Positions 1 through 9,381 of a stretch of 64,000 nucleotides of DNA are shown here, piece by piece. How positions within the stretch are numbered: the stretch's first letter is position 1; the number at the start of each line of letters is the position of its first letter. Under the pieces are notes generated by a model. That model was given only the letters and a program-made list of their open reading frames with translations. It was not told where the DNA came from and ran no database searches. A program made the translations under genes and the position numbers. Origin of the DNA: Lewinellaceae bacterium (GTDB lineage: Bacteria; Bacteroidota; Bacteroidia; Chitinophagales; Saprospiraceae). The stretch covers positions 186,001-250,000 of the forward strand of contig JADJWX010000010.1 of the NCBI GenBank assembly GCA_016716135.1. The letters run 5' to 3'.

Positions 1-1310
1 ATGTGACGGTAACCGGCGCACCACTTCCATCCAGCGTGACCCCGTTGGGTGTAAGACAGGTCAGGGTTTGGTCCGGGCCGGAAGATACCGTTGGGTCAGC
101 AGTATCCAGATCAACGGTTACGGTGTTTGATGCCGTACAGCCGTTGCTTGTATTTGTGATAGTCAATGTGTATACACCGGATTGATCAACCACCGGGTTA
201 TATTGGTTTTGATTGCCGGCATTAATACCCGGGCCGGTCCAAAGCGCCTCAAATTCCGGGCCCTGGCTTGAACCACTGCCACCGAGTGAAACACTGGTAG
301 TAGTGCAGGTAATTGTTTGCGCCTGCCCTGCATCTACTGTGGGCGGTGCAAGGGAAGCATCGACCACAGCAGTGTCTGTTTGGGTGCAACCGTTAGCCGG
401 GTTGGTCACCGTCAGGACGTAAGTGCCGGCTTGATTTACACTCGGCGATGGATCATTCTGGTTTGCCGGAGTGATGCCCGGCCCGGTCCATAGAAAAACA
501 ACGCCAGCCGGGCTTGCCGTTCCGGACAGGTTGACCGAGGGCTGGATACAAGTTAGCAAACCATCGTTTCCGGCATTTGCTGTGGGCAATTGGGTGTCTC
601 CGATAACAGTGATGCTTGCCGTATTTGTACAGCCACTCAGCGTGTTGGTTATCGTCAGATTATACAAGCCCGCCATTGAAACAGAGGGGTCTGCCACAGC
701 CTGATTACCCGGAGTAATGCCGGGGCCCGTCCATTGATAAACCGCTGTGGATGCATTTGTTTCACTGTTCAGAATGGTGTTTGTTTGTACGCAGTTTATG
801 GTGTCTGCTGTAATGCTGACCGTAGGCGGCGTATTATCGCCGATGACGATGGCCGAATCCACGGCGACACAACTATTTGCCGGATTGGTTACCTGAAGTA
901 TATAGGTTCCGGGCACACCAACTGTCGGATTCTGTTGGTTTTGATTGCCTGGTGTAATACCCGGCCCCGACCATAAATAGGTGACCCCGGGCGTAGTGGA
1001 ATTCCCCTGAAGGGTTACGGTAGCACCACCGGGGAAGCAGGTTAAGGTACCACCCTGCGTGGATATATTGGGCAGGGAAATATCTTGTTGAACGGTAACA
1101 AAAGCCGTATCGTAACAAGTGGTCCCACCAATGGTATTTGCAACGATCAAACCGTACTGCCCTCCGGCATTTACGGCCTGCGTACTTTGCGTACCAATGG
1201 TATTCCACATCGAATTTTTCCATGTAAACATGGTTCCCGGTCCGGTAGAACTACTGCTCAACGTCAAGGTCGGGTTGGTGCAACTGATGATTCCGTTAAC
1301 TGTATTAATT
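1..1310 (-). repeat. Tandem Ig-like repeat units (about 240 bp each) inside the first giant gene
   Basis: At least six diverged units of roughly 240 bp follow one another, with heads encoded near 1305, 1070, 830, 575, 335 and 95 on the minus strand. Each head carries a conserved Cys (for example GGTLTC, ADTINC, DGLLTC) and each tail a conserved NGC or NSC. The similarity is clear in protein but loose in DNA, so the array is old rather than freshly expanded. Confidence 0.75.
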
Positions 1311-2431
1311 AAAGCTTCATTGGGTATGCGCACAATGGTAAAGCGGACGATGCTATCGCAGTCTAAAAAGGAATTGAAGGTTTCTGAAAACGTCCCCGGA
1401 TCACAATAGTTAGTGCCATTAATCGTAAAGCAGCTGTTTTCACAAATGTATTGCGTACCGATATTGGTTATGATTTGATTTTTAATGGTTACTGTCTGCC
1501 GCACGGTGCTGTCGCAGCCTAAATACGACATATATGGGCTGGAGTTGAGTGTAAACGTTCCTGGCGCCGCAAGGGAAGTGAATGGCTCCTGGTCCCAAAT
1601 AAAAGGTGCATCTTCAAAACAAACTGTCACAGGCTCCAAAATGGTTGGAGGGATAGGTTGGTTGGTTACCGGCAGGCAGCTTTGCTGCGGAGGGTGACAG
1701 GCATTGCCGACCTGAACACAGACATTGCCTCCGGCACTTCCAAACGTTATGGTCACAGTTGTTCCTTCCGGTGCAGGGAATTGCACGTTATTCAATCCAC
1801 CATTAATTTGGGAGCCGGGTGGAGCTATCCAGCGGTAATAACCAGCCCCGGGAACAGGTGGAATGGTATATTCAACTGTAGCGCCGGGGCATACGGCAGT
1901 CGGGCCCTGTGGTACAGGAGGCGCCCCAGGCGGCGGCGGTGAAACGGAGCCGCTGGTTACATTCATTTGGTAATCACAGACATCCGCGATATACCCGTCA
2001 ATCATCAAATAATAGGTTTGACCGGGCACAAAGTTGGAGTACGTAAGTGTCAGCGGAAGACCTGCTCCCCCGGCAGTTCCGGGGTTGCAATCCAACGCTT
2101 GCCCATCGCACATATCAAAAAATGCCGCCTGGAGGCCGTCCCCATTCTGGCAATTACTGGTCGCCACGTCAATGGTGATGCTGGTCGTACCAGCCACGAA
2201 ACCAAACCATTGATCATTGTGAATGGTGATTTGCCCGCAAACAAGTGCACCCCCGGATGGGGTTCCACTGTTATTCCCCATATAACCATCAAAATCACAA
2301 TACACACATGCCTGTTGGCAAGACGTTGCCCCGGGAATATTGTTGTTGGGGCAAGGCGGAGGCACCTGGCCAAAAACAGCAGTGTGGATGGCCAAAAAAA
2401 CGGCGGTAGACAGGAGTAGTTTTTGTAGCAT
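1..2431 (-). CDS. Giant secreted Ig-like repeat protein (type IX secretion substrate, adhesin-like), C-terminus outside the window
   Basis: The gene starts at the ATG complementary to 2429-2431 and stays open to base 2, about 810 codons, so its C-terminus lies outside the window. The N-terminus (MLQKLLLSTAVFLAIHTAVF, then GQ) is a clear signal peptide. After it comes a Cys-rich head (PPPCPNNN, CVYCDFDGYMG, QWFGFVAG) that closely matches the head of the next gene, showing the two are paralogues. From about residue 375 onwards there are tandem ~80-residue Ig-like units with the pattern C..L.G....W.GPG...NQNP.V...G.Y.L.VTN..NGC. The family is usually cell-surface or extracellular and exported by the type IX system. 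That is inferred here from the paralogue, whose sorting domain is visible. The ligand is unknown. Confidence 0.85.
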   Translation of the reverse strand, partial: MLQKLLLSTAVFLAIHTAVFGQVPPPCPNNNIPGATSCQQACVYCDFDGYMGNNSGTPSGGALVCGQITIHNDQWFGFVAGTTSITIDVATSNCQNGDGLQAAFFDMCDGQALDCNPGTAGGAGLPLTLTYSNFVPGQTYYLMIDGYIADVCDYQMNVTSGSVSPPPPGAPPVPQGPTAVCPGATVEYTIPPVPGAGYYRWIAPPGSQINGGLNNVQFPAPEGTTVTITFGSAGGNVCVQVGNACHPPQQSCLPVTNQPIPPTILEPVTVCFEDAPFIWDQEPFTSLAAPGTFTLNSSPYMSYLGCDSTVRQTVTIKNQIITNIGTQYICENSCFTINGTNYCDPGTFSETFNSFLDCDSIVRFTIVRIPNEALINTVNGIISCTNPTLTLSSSSTGPGTMFTWKNSMWNTIGTQSTQAVNAGGQYGLIVANTIGGTTCYDTAFVTVQQDISLPNISTQGGTLTCFPGGATVTLQGNSTTPGVTYLWSGPGITPGNQNQQNPTVGVPGTYILQVTNPANSCVAVDSAIVIGDNTPPTVSITADTINCVQTNTILNSETNASTAVYQWTGPGITPGNQAVADPSVSMAGLYNLTITNTLSGCTNTASITVIGDTQLPTANAGNDGLLTCIQPSVNLSGTASPAGVVFLWTGPGITPANQNDPSPSVNQAGTYVLTVTNPANGCTQTDTAVVDASLAPPTVDAGQAQTITCTTTSVSLGGSGSSQGPEFEALWTGPGINAGNQNQYNPVVDQSGVYTLTITNTSNGCTASNTVTVDLDTADPTVSSGPDQTLTCLTPNGVTLDGSGAPVTVT

Positions 2432-2490
2432 AAGTTAGTGCAGTTACGAATTCTCTTCTGTTTAATTAAAAATATACGTCTCAAACAAGA

Positions 2491-2520
2491 AGGCCTCTGG
2501 CAATTGCTTGCCAGAGGCCT
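2491..2520 (-). terminator. Perfect 13-bp hairpin between the first two giant genes
   Basis: Arms 2491-2503 and 2508-2520 are a perfect inverted repeat around a 4-base loop. Read on the minus strand, the hairpin comes 16 bases after the stop codon of the 2191-residue protein and is followed by a moderately T-rich tract (TTCTTGTTTG). It fits a factor-independent terminator for that gene, leaving the first giant gene to be transcribed separately. Confidence 0.7.
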
Positions 2521-2536
2521 CGGGTCCTATTTTAAT

Positions 2537-5500
2537 CTAGTTTCGGATCAGCGTTACATCCCCTTTGTAGAGGATTGTTTCACCATCGAAAAATTCAATT
2601 TCCGCATAATAAACAAACACTGCCGGGTTGGCTCTGTCGCCGCGGACGGTTCCGTCCCAACCGTTTTGCGGGTCATTCGGCTGGAAGTTGAATCGTTCAA
2701 AAACAGCATTCCCCCAACGGTCGAATACCCGGAAGGTTTTAATATTGGTAACTTGACGGGTATCGCCTGATATGTAGAAAATGGCATCGTCATCCGGTGA
2801 TTCCGGGTTGAAAATATTCGGAATGTAGACATACCGTGTTTTATCCACAATGATCGTTCGGCTATCGGTAGCCTTACAACCATTGGAATCCACCACCGTC
2901 ACAAAGTACCGGAAGGAGTTAATTGGTCTGAACGGATCACATTGGTCACAGAGAACCGTATCGAGATAACTCGGGTCGAGAATAAAGGTTTCCACCCGGT
3001 CCGGATAATTCACTGTGTTATTGAGTGAGAGCTGAATCTCATGCCCAAGCGGCACAATAACATCCGGCCCCAAATCGACAAGCAGTTCTTCCGGTTCACC
3101 GATTTCAATCGCCGTTTCCCATTCGCAACCATTGGCATCCTGTATTACCAGACTATGTGTGCCCGGCGCCAATGACGTGAAGAAGGACGCTGTTACGTAG
3201 GGCAAATTATCCAATGAATACAAGAATGGAGGCGTTCCGCCCAAAACATTCGCCACCCCGATAACCCCGTCTGTTTTTCCAAAACACGATACATCGCGCA
3301 CGTTCAATGCGGCTCCGGAAACGGTGGTTGAGTCAACAATTACAGGAACAACCGCCTCTGAGGTACAGCCGTTTGACTGGTTGGTAACAACAACGGTGTA
3401 ATTGGCAGCCGAACTAACGACCGGGTTTTGAGAAAACTGACCGGAAATAATGCTGCCGTTAGCGCCCGCTGTCCAGGAATAAGTGTAATTCCCCGGCTCT
3501 TGCACACCAGCCACCAAACTAACCTGAGTCGTTGTACAATTCAACTGGTTCGGCACGCCGGTTTGAATAACCGGACCATCGGTATCAGCCAATACGGTAA
3601 CACCGGTAGATGCGGTACATCCGTTGGGAGCAGTAACCGTCACGTTGTAATTGCCCGGAATGGTAACATTCGGATTTTGGTCCGTAGCAGTAAAACCACC
3701 AGGGCCACTCCATTGCCAGGTTACGGCAGCGTTATTTGACGTTCCGGTCAATTGGATATCAGTGACGATACACGAAATAGTACCGCCGGTAGCCGCAACA
3801 GTCGGTAAGCTGGCATCTGGAACGACGTTCGCAACCGAACTTGAGGTGCAGCCATTCGGAGCGGTCACGACCAGGGTGTAATTGCCAACCTGACTGACGA
3901 CCGGCGTCGGATCGGTGGAAACCACAGAACCGTCGGGGCCCGTCCAGGAGTAGGTAACACCCGGTGTTTGTGAAGTGCCGGAAATGGTATTCGAAGGCTG
4001 AGCGCAAGTGAGTGTCGTACCGGTTGTAGCAACATCCGGCGGTGTTACATCGTCATCCACTTCAATAGCAAATAATGTCGTACAGCCATTTTGTGCAGTA
4101 ACGGTCACGGTATACGTACCGGCAATTGATATCTGCGGGTCAGCAACAGTCTGGTTTCCGGCGGTAATATCCGGTCCGGCCCAGTTGTATTGCACATTTG
4201 GTGTAGCCGTAGTCGATTCCAACGTTACCGTTGGCAGTGAACAGGTGATTATCTCTGTGGCAACATTGATGTCCGGTGCAACAAAATCGCCGGTAACATT
4301 AGTGACCGCAGTTGCCTGACAACCGTTTGCCTGATTAGTTATCAAAACGGTGTAGGTACCTGCCGTATCAATCACCGGATTTTGTTGTGCGGAAGTGAAG
4401 CCGCCCGGGCCAATCCAGCTATACGAAACCATCGGCGTTGTTGTTGTTGCAGAAAGTGGCAGGGTGGGCGTTGTGCAGTTGATCAATCCACCAGTAACCG
4501 TTACGTTTTGCGGCGTAACCACATCTTGATTCACCGTCAGCGTTGGCGCTGAAATACAACCATTTTGGGCCGTGACGGTGTAGGTATACACGCCTGGGTT
4601 GGAAACATCAACTGCGGATGTTGTGGATACCACGGCGCCACCGGCATCCGTCCAAACACCAGTTGCACCAGGTGTGGATATCGATCCGGACAGCGTGAGT
4701 TCTGTTACCAAACAGGTGAGCGTTCCCGCACCGGTTACGAAAACCACCGGCGAATCTGTGTTTTCCTCAACTACAGCCGTGGCCGTGGAGGTACAGGCAT
4801 TCTGGCCGGTTACAGTGAGGATATAAGTACCCGCTTGTGATACAACCGGATTCTGTTGGGTCGATCCGAAGCCATTCGGGCCGGTCCAATTCCAGGTCAC
4901 AGTACCTGTCGGCGAGCTGCCCAAAATGGGTGTTTGCCCTGAAATACAGTCAACAGTATCACCTTGTGCGGTTGCGCCCGGCGCGACGATATCCTGCGCT
5001 ACATCAACGGTGACGGTGGTTACACAGCCATTGGGGGCTGTAATATTCAACAGGTATGTCCCGGGAGCATTTGTTGTTACCGTAGGTGTGCTGCCAATTA
5101 CGGTACTGTTTGGATCAAGCCAGGAATACGTGACATCGGGCGTGGTACTCGTCCCGGAAAGTTCTGTGGTCAGGTCGTCACAATCCAGATCATTGGATGA
5201 AGCGGCCTGTGCATCCGGAAAATCGCCGTCAAGCACAACAGTGGCCGATGCCGAAGCGGTGCATCCGTTCGGGCCGGTAACTGTCAGGGTATAATCGCCG
5301 GCAACCGTAATTGTCGGATCCTCGAGCGTCGAGTTGAAGCCCGGACCTTGCCATGCGAACGTCGCATTTGGCGTCGCAGAACCACCATTCAACTGAATAT
5401 CCGTAATGAGGCAGGTCAGCGTACCGCCCTGGGCGCTGATATCCGGCGCTGCGATATCCTGATTGACGGTAGCAAGCGCCGTAGTTGTACAACCGTTTTC

Positions 5501-8500
5501 AGAAGTAACCACAACCGTGTAATCTCCAGGAACCGTTACGGCAGGATCTTCATCGGAAGAGGTGAACCCGCCCGGCCCGGTCCATGCATACGATTGAACA
5601 GGTGACGTATTATTCGTGGCAGTCGTTTGAATATCAGTGGAAAGAAGGGCACAAGTCAAAATATCCGAAACCTGGGTATTAATCGCTGGCGGTTCGGTAT
5701 CCAGCAATACTTCCACGGATTGCGTAGAGGTGCAACCATTCAAACCGGTAACGGTGAGCGTATAAGTGCCGTTTTCACCGACGGATGGGTCTGGCAGATT
5801 GGACGAAAAGTTGTTCGGACCTGCCCATGCGAGTGTCGCACCTGTGGTAGTTGAAGCGCCATTAATTTGCACCTGCGGATTTGTGCATGAAATGGTATTT
5901 CCGGTTGCTGAAATATCCGGCGCTACAATATCCTGATCAACTGTCACAGTAACTGAATTTACACAGCCGTTTCCGGTAGACGTTACTACGAGGGTGTAGT
6001 CTCCAGGAACACTAACCGAAGGATTCTGATCACTTGAACTAAAGTTGTTTGGACCGCTCCAGGCATAGGTAACAGGCACATCCGCACCGCCATTCAGTGT
6101 AAGATCGGTTAAGGAACAGGTCAAAGTTCCGGCAGTCGAGGATGGTACCGGCAGTGTTTGATCTGCCACGATGGTAGCCGTAGCCGTTGAAGTACAACCG
6201 TTTTCACCTGTAACGGTGAGGGTGTACGTACCGGGTTCGCTCGTATTGGGATTTTGTAAATTTGAAGAAAAACTATTCGGTCCGGTCCAGGCCCAGGTTA
6301 CGTTATTGCTTGGCGAATCACCGGCCAAATCCAAATCGGGCGCCGCACAGGTTACGGTACCGCCTGTAGCGGTGGCTTGCGGTTCGGCATCATCCAGAAT
6401 AACATCTGCGGTGGCAATAGCAGTACATCCATTTGACGGATCGGAAACGGTCAGCGTATATACGCCAGGCTCTGTGATTGTAGGATCTTCCAGCGTGGAG
6501 GTAAAGTTGTTGGGGCCACTCCATTCGAGAATAACGCCCGGTGTGGTGGACCCGCCATCTAGCATGAGGGAAGTCACATTACAATCCAGAGTACCACCGG
6601 TTGCACTGGCATTTGGCACACCAACATCCGGCATAACGGTAGCTATCGTCGATGCCGTACAGCCGTTGGGCGCCGTAACCGTCAAGGTATAGTCACCGGT
6701 ATTCGACACCGTAGGATTGGGGCCGGTGAAAATTCCACCCGATGGGCCAACCCATTCATAGGTAACCCCTGGTGTGGCAGAAGAGCCATTGATCGTTGTC
6801 GACGAACTGGTACAGGAAATAACGCCACCCGTGGCCGCTACATCCGGTGGCGCAAAGTCGCCATCCACTGTTGCGGTAACAGATTGTGTGCAAGCATTGC
6901 TGCTCGTAACTACCAGCGTATAAACACCAGCCACGCCGACGCTGGGATTTTGTTCCATCGAAGTAAAACTGTTGGGCCCTGTCCAGGAATAGGTAACATT
7001 CGGTGTGCTGGAACCACCGGTAAGGTTAATATCAGGGACGGCACAGGAAATTATCCCGCCATTTGCAGATGCATTCGGCGCTATGGTATCGCCGTCAACC
7101 ACTGCGGTAGCCGTAGATGTACAGCCATTTGCAGGGTTTAGTACGGTGACGGTGTACGTTCCGGCTGTACCCACAGTCGGGCTTTGTTCAGCAGAAGTGT
7201 ATCCGCCCGGTCCAGCCCATGTATAGGTAACGCCGCCCGTTGGAGATCCGCCGGTCAGGGCTACGTTGGGTGTAGCACAACTAATCGTTGCACCGGATGC
7301 TGTTGCATTCGGCGGGGTATCATTCAGATCAACAGTTGTGGTTGCCGTGGCTGTACAGCTATTGGCCGTGCTGGTAATCGTCACCGTATAGGTGCCGGGA
7401 GTATTTACAGTCGGGGTTTGCAACGTAGAGGCAAAGCTATTCGGCCCGGCCCAGGCATACGTTGCGGCGGGCACGTTCGTGCTTGCTGAAATATTCAGGG
7501 TCGTTGTGCTGCAGGTCAGTGTTCCGCCGGTTGCCGACGCTGATGGCGGCGTTGTGTTTCCACTAACGGTGACCGTGGCAGAATTGGTGCAGCCAGTGAC
7601 TCCGTCTGTTACGATGACGGTGTAGGTACCCTGTTGGGAAGCAACCGGGTTTCCAATTGTCGTACTACTTAGTCCGGTTGCCGGACTCCAAAGAAAGGTA
7701 GAGTCCTGCGCATTTGTAGTCGTCGAAAGTTGTGCTTGTGCATTTCCACAACCAATCACACCTCCCGTCGCTGAAATAGTTGGCGGGGTGGTATTGCCTG
7801 TGACCATGACCGTATCATTCCTAATACAAAAATTGCCCCCCGCAGACGCTGTGACCGTTAAAATAACGGTGCCTGGTTGGGTGACAATCAAGGAGTTCCC
7901 GGTCCCTAGTATGGTGCCATTAAGCCGCTTCCAAACTTTTGTGCCGGGCGATGGTGTCGATGTGAGGGTAATGGTATCCTGCGCACAAGACAAAACAAAC
8001 GGGCCGATAATTTCTGCCACAGGGTCTAGTACAAGCAAGGAAAAGTTGATCAAACTGTCACATCCTTGATAGGATTCACAAATATGCGAGTACGTTCCCC
8101 CTTCGCAATATTCCTCCCCGCAAATGGTGACACAGGTGCCGGCGCAAATAGTTTGAGGCGGCAGGTACCGGATAATAGGTGGTTTTACAGTAACCTGTTG
8201 GCGCACAACACTATCGCATCCCTGGTAAGAGGTGAATGTTGTTTCATAAGTCCCGGAAAAGTTCACCAGGTCGCCCCAGGGCGTTTCATAAGGAACATCC
8301 TCATTACAAATTACAACAGGCGGAAGAATTGTCGGAGGAATAGGCTGCACAATAATGTTTTTACAAACCGTATTCCCCTCATTGCAGGAATTTTCAGGCG
8401 TCACGCAAATCTGACCGCCACTGGGGCCGATGGTGACTTGCACCGTATTCCCGCCAGGGGCAGGTATCGAAACCGGTGGCGATTGGCCGTTAATCAAAGA

Positions 8501-9112
8501 ACCGGGAGGAGCATCCCAGGTATAAGCACCTGCGCCGGAAACTACCGGAACGGAAAATGTCACCGTCGCACCCGGGCAAATAGTAGTAGGCCCTTGAATA
8601 AGTCCGGTAGGCCCCACGTTGGGTGCCTGTACGGCACTGGGTGGCACCACGGTGATAGAAAAGTCACAAAGGTCACCTGCATAGCCGTCAATCAAAAGGT
8701 AATAGTTGACGCCGGGAGTCAGGCTTGTGGTTATAGAGACGGGGATACCTGCGCCACCCGCTGCACCGCCGTTACAGGCAACGGGCGAGCTGCTGCAGCT
8801 GGTGTACAAGGCAATTTGAACACCATTGCCGTTTGTACAATTCAAAGGAGTTGCTGTAAAAGTGGCGGCCGGAGCACCGGCAATAAAGCCAAGCCATTGC
8901 TCATTCTCAACGGTTCCGCAAAAACCCGGAGGGGTTTGACCGGTGTAACCGTTTGAAGTCCCCATGTAACCATTAAAATTGCAATAAATACAAATGTCGG
9001 AGCAAAAGTCAGCTGGCGGAAAGTCATTCGCAGGGCAGGGGGGCGGCAATTGAGCCTTCAGGCCCCAGGCTGTTACCAGCAGCAAAGTCAAAGCAAGTAG
9101 TTTTTTTACCAT
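2537..9112 (-). CDS. Giant secreted adhesin-like protein with about 19 Ig-like repeats, SprB repeat and gliding-motility C-terminal domain
   Basis: This 2191-residue protein begins with a signal peptide (MVKKLLALTLLLVTAWGLKA). A Cys-rich head follows (CIYCNFNGYMG, QWLGFIAG) that is paralogous to the head of the downstream gene. Several mixed modules lead to about 19 Ig-like units between residues ~438 and ~1930. Next comes an SprB-type repeat around residues 1935-2020 (DVSCFGKTDGVIGV, GGTPPFLYSLD). The last ~95 residues are a CHU_C / type B sorting domain (YIPNIFNPESPDDD, FDRWGNAVFE, GWDGTVRG, YKGDVTLIRN). In this family the C-terminal domain directs type IX export and surface attachment. Adhesion or gliding is the likely role; no enzymatic domain is visible. 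The reading frame is intact over 6.6 kb. Confidence 0.92.
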   Translation of the reverse strand: MVKKLLALTLLLVTAWGLKAQLPPPCPANDFPPADFCSDICIYCNFNGYMGTSNGYTGQTPPGFCGTVENEQWLGFIAGAPAATFTATPLNCTNGNGVQIALYTSCSSSPVACNGGAAGGAGIPVSITTSLTPGVNYYLLIDGYAGDLCDFSITVVPPSAVQAPNVGPTGLIQGPTTICPGATVTFSVPVVSGAGAYTWDAPPGSLINGQSPPVSIPAPGGNTVQVTIGPSGGQICVTPENSCNEGNTVCKNIIVQPIPPTILPPVVICNEDVPYETPWGDLVNFSGTYETTFTSYQGCDSVVRQQVTVKPPIIRYLPPQTICAGTCVTICGEEYCEGGTYSHICESYQGCDSLINFSLLVLDPVAEIIGPFVLSCAQDTITLTSTPSPGTKVWKRLNGTILGTGNSLIVTQPGTVILTVTASAGGNFCIRNDTVMVTGNTTPPTISATGGVIGCGNAQAQLSTTTNAQDSTFLWSPATGLSSTTIGNPVASQQGTYTVIVTDGVTGCTNSATVTVSGNTTPPSASATGGTLTCSTTTLNISASTNVPAATYAWAGPNSFASTLQTPTVNTPGTYTVTITSTANSCTATATTTVDLNDTPPNATASGATISCATPNVALTGGSPTGGVTYTWAGPGGYTSAEQSPTVGTAGTYTVTVLNPANGCTSTATAVVDGDTIAPNASANGGIISCAVPDINLTGGSSTPNVTYSWTGPNSFTSMEQNPSVGVAGVYTLVVTSSNACTQSVTATVDGDFAPPDVAATGGVISCTSSSTTINGSSATPGVTYEWVGPSGGIFTGPNPTVSNTGDYTLTVTAPNGCTASTIATVMPDVGVPNASATGGTLDCNVTSLMLDGGSTTPGVILEWSGPNNFTSTLEDPTITEPGVYTLTVSDPSNGCTAIATADVILDDAEPQATATGGTVTCAAPDLDLAGDSPSNNVTWAWTGPNSFSSNLQNPNTSEPGTYTLTVTGENGCTSTATATIVADQTLPVPSSTAGTLTCSLTDLTLNGGADVPVTYAWSGPNNFSSSDQNPSVSVPGDYTLVVTSTGNGCVNSVTVTVDQDIVAPDISATGNTISCTNPQVQINGASTTTGATLAWAGPNNFSSNLPDPSVGENGTYTLTVTGLNGCTSTQSVEVLLDTEPPAINTQVSDILTCALLSTDIQTTATNNTSPVQSYAWTGPGGFTSSDEDPAVTVPGDYTVVVTSENGCTTTALATVNQDIAAPDISAQGGTLTCLITDIQLNGGSATPNATFAWQGPGFNSTLEDPTITVAGDYTLTVTGPNGCTASASATVVLDGDFPDAQAASSNDLDCDDLTTELSGTSTTPDVTYSWLDPNSTVIGSTPTVTTNAPGTYLLNITAPNGCVTTVTVDVAQDIVAPGATAQGDTVDCISGQTPILGSSPTGTVTWNWTGPNGFGSTQQNPVVSQAGTYILTVTGQNACTSTATAVVEENTDSPVVFVTGAGTLTCLVTELTLSGSISTPGATGVWTDAGGAVVSTTSAVDVSNPGVYTYTVTAQNGCISAPTLTVNQDVVTPQNVTVTGGLINCTTPTLPLSATTTTPMVSYSWIGPGGFTSAQQNPVIDTAGTYTVLITNQANGCQATAVTNVTGDFVAPDINVATEIITCSLPTVTLESTTATPNVQYNWAGPDITAGNQTVADPQISIAGTYTVTVTAQNGCTTLFAIEVDDDVTPPDVATTGTTLTCAQPSNTISGTSQTPGVTYSWTGPDGSVVSTDPTPVVSQVGNYTLVVTAPNGCTSSSVANVVPDASLPTVAATGGTISCIVTDIQLTGTSNNAAVTWQWSGPGGFTATDQNPNVTIPGNYNVTVTAPNGCTASTGVTVLADTDGPVIQTGVPNQLNCTTTQVSLVAGVQEPGNYTYSWTAGANGSIISGQFSQNPVVSSAANYTVVVTNQSNGCTSEAVVPVIVDSTTVSGAALNVRDVSCFGKTDGVIGVANVLGGTPPFLYSLDNLPYVTASFFTSLAPGTHSLVIQDANGCEWETAIEIGEPEELLVDLGPDVIVPLGHEIQLSLNNTVNYPDRVETFILDPSYLDTVLCDQCDPFRPINSFRYFVTVVDSNGCKATDSRTIIVDKTRYVYIPNIFNPESPDDDAIFYISGDTRQVTNIKTFRVFDRWGNAVFERFNFQPNDPQNGWDGTVRGDRANPAVFVYYAEIEFFDGETILYKGDVTLIRN
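3335..7800 (-). repeat. Array of about 19 Ig-like repeats (about 235 bp period) in the 2191-residue protein
   Basis: I count 19 units by their conserved heads (for example SATGGVIGC, SATGGTLTC, ANGGIISC, SAQGGTLTC) and tails (NGCTSTATA, NGCTASA, then D...P). The core pattern is W.GP..F.S..QNP.V...G.Y.LTVT..NGC. Units are about 78 residues long and clearly diverged from each other, so simple copy-number change by recombination looks limited. The two Cys per unit could form a disulphide outside the cell (inference). Confidence 0.85.
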
Positions 9113-9381
9113 GAAACGGTTGTTTAAAATTCAGATTTTAAAACGTTCAGAGTTTGGTCGCTGTAATGTGGTTATAAGGTTGGTTGTTCCGAAGCAAAGG
9201 CAAAATATTCTGCAAAGGAAGGAAGAATTTTATTTGGAAGAGGCCTTTTAATGCCATTTTAACTGCGCAAAATGAAGGCGCTTTTTCCGAATAATTCCAT
9301 CCATTTTCAGGATCAGACAAATATGGGATTTGGAGTCGGGCTATAATTTACAAAAAAAATTAAACTCTAAAAATTTTGTAG
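9113..9381. other. AT-rich spacer between two giant genes
   Basis: This 269-base gap separates the stop codon of the upstream 1829-residue protein from the start of the 2191-residue protein. It holds an 8-T tract on the minus strand near 9353-9360, just after the upstream stop, which may help termination, although I see no strong stem. It must also contain the promoter of the downstream gene. The best box is only a near match (TATTTTG on the minus strand around 9205), so I do not call it. Confidence 0.4.

Noticed and set aside
3335..7800. Regular ~235-bp periodicity as a possible CRISPR or satellite array
   Set aside because: The units are far longer than CRISPR repeats, diverged in DNA, and fully in frame within one long gene.
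8066..8956. 296-codon open frame on the plus strand inside the second giant gene
   Set aside because: It is a shadow of the Ig-like protein on the other strand. Its translation is rich in Arg, Cys and Asn, with no domain or start signal, and several similar shadows recur along the repeats.
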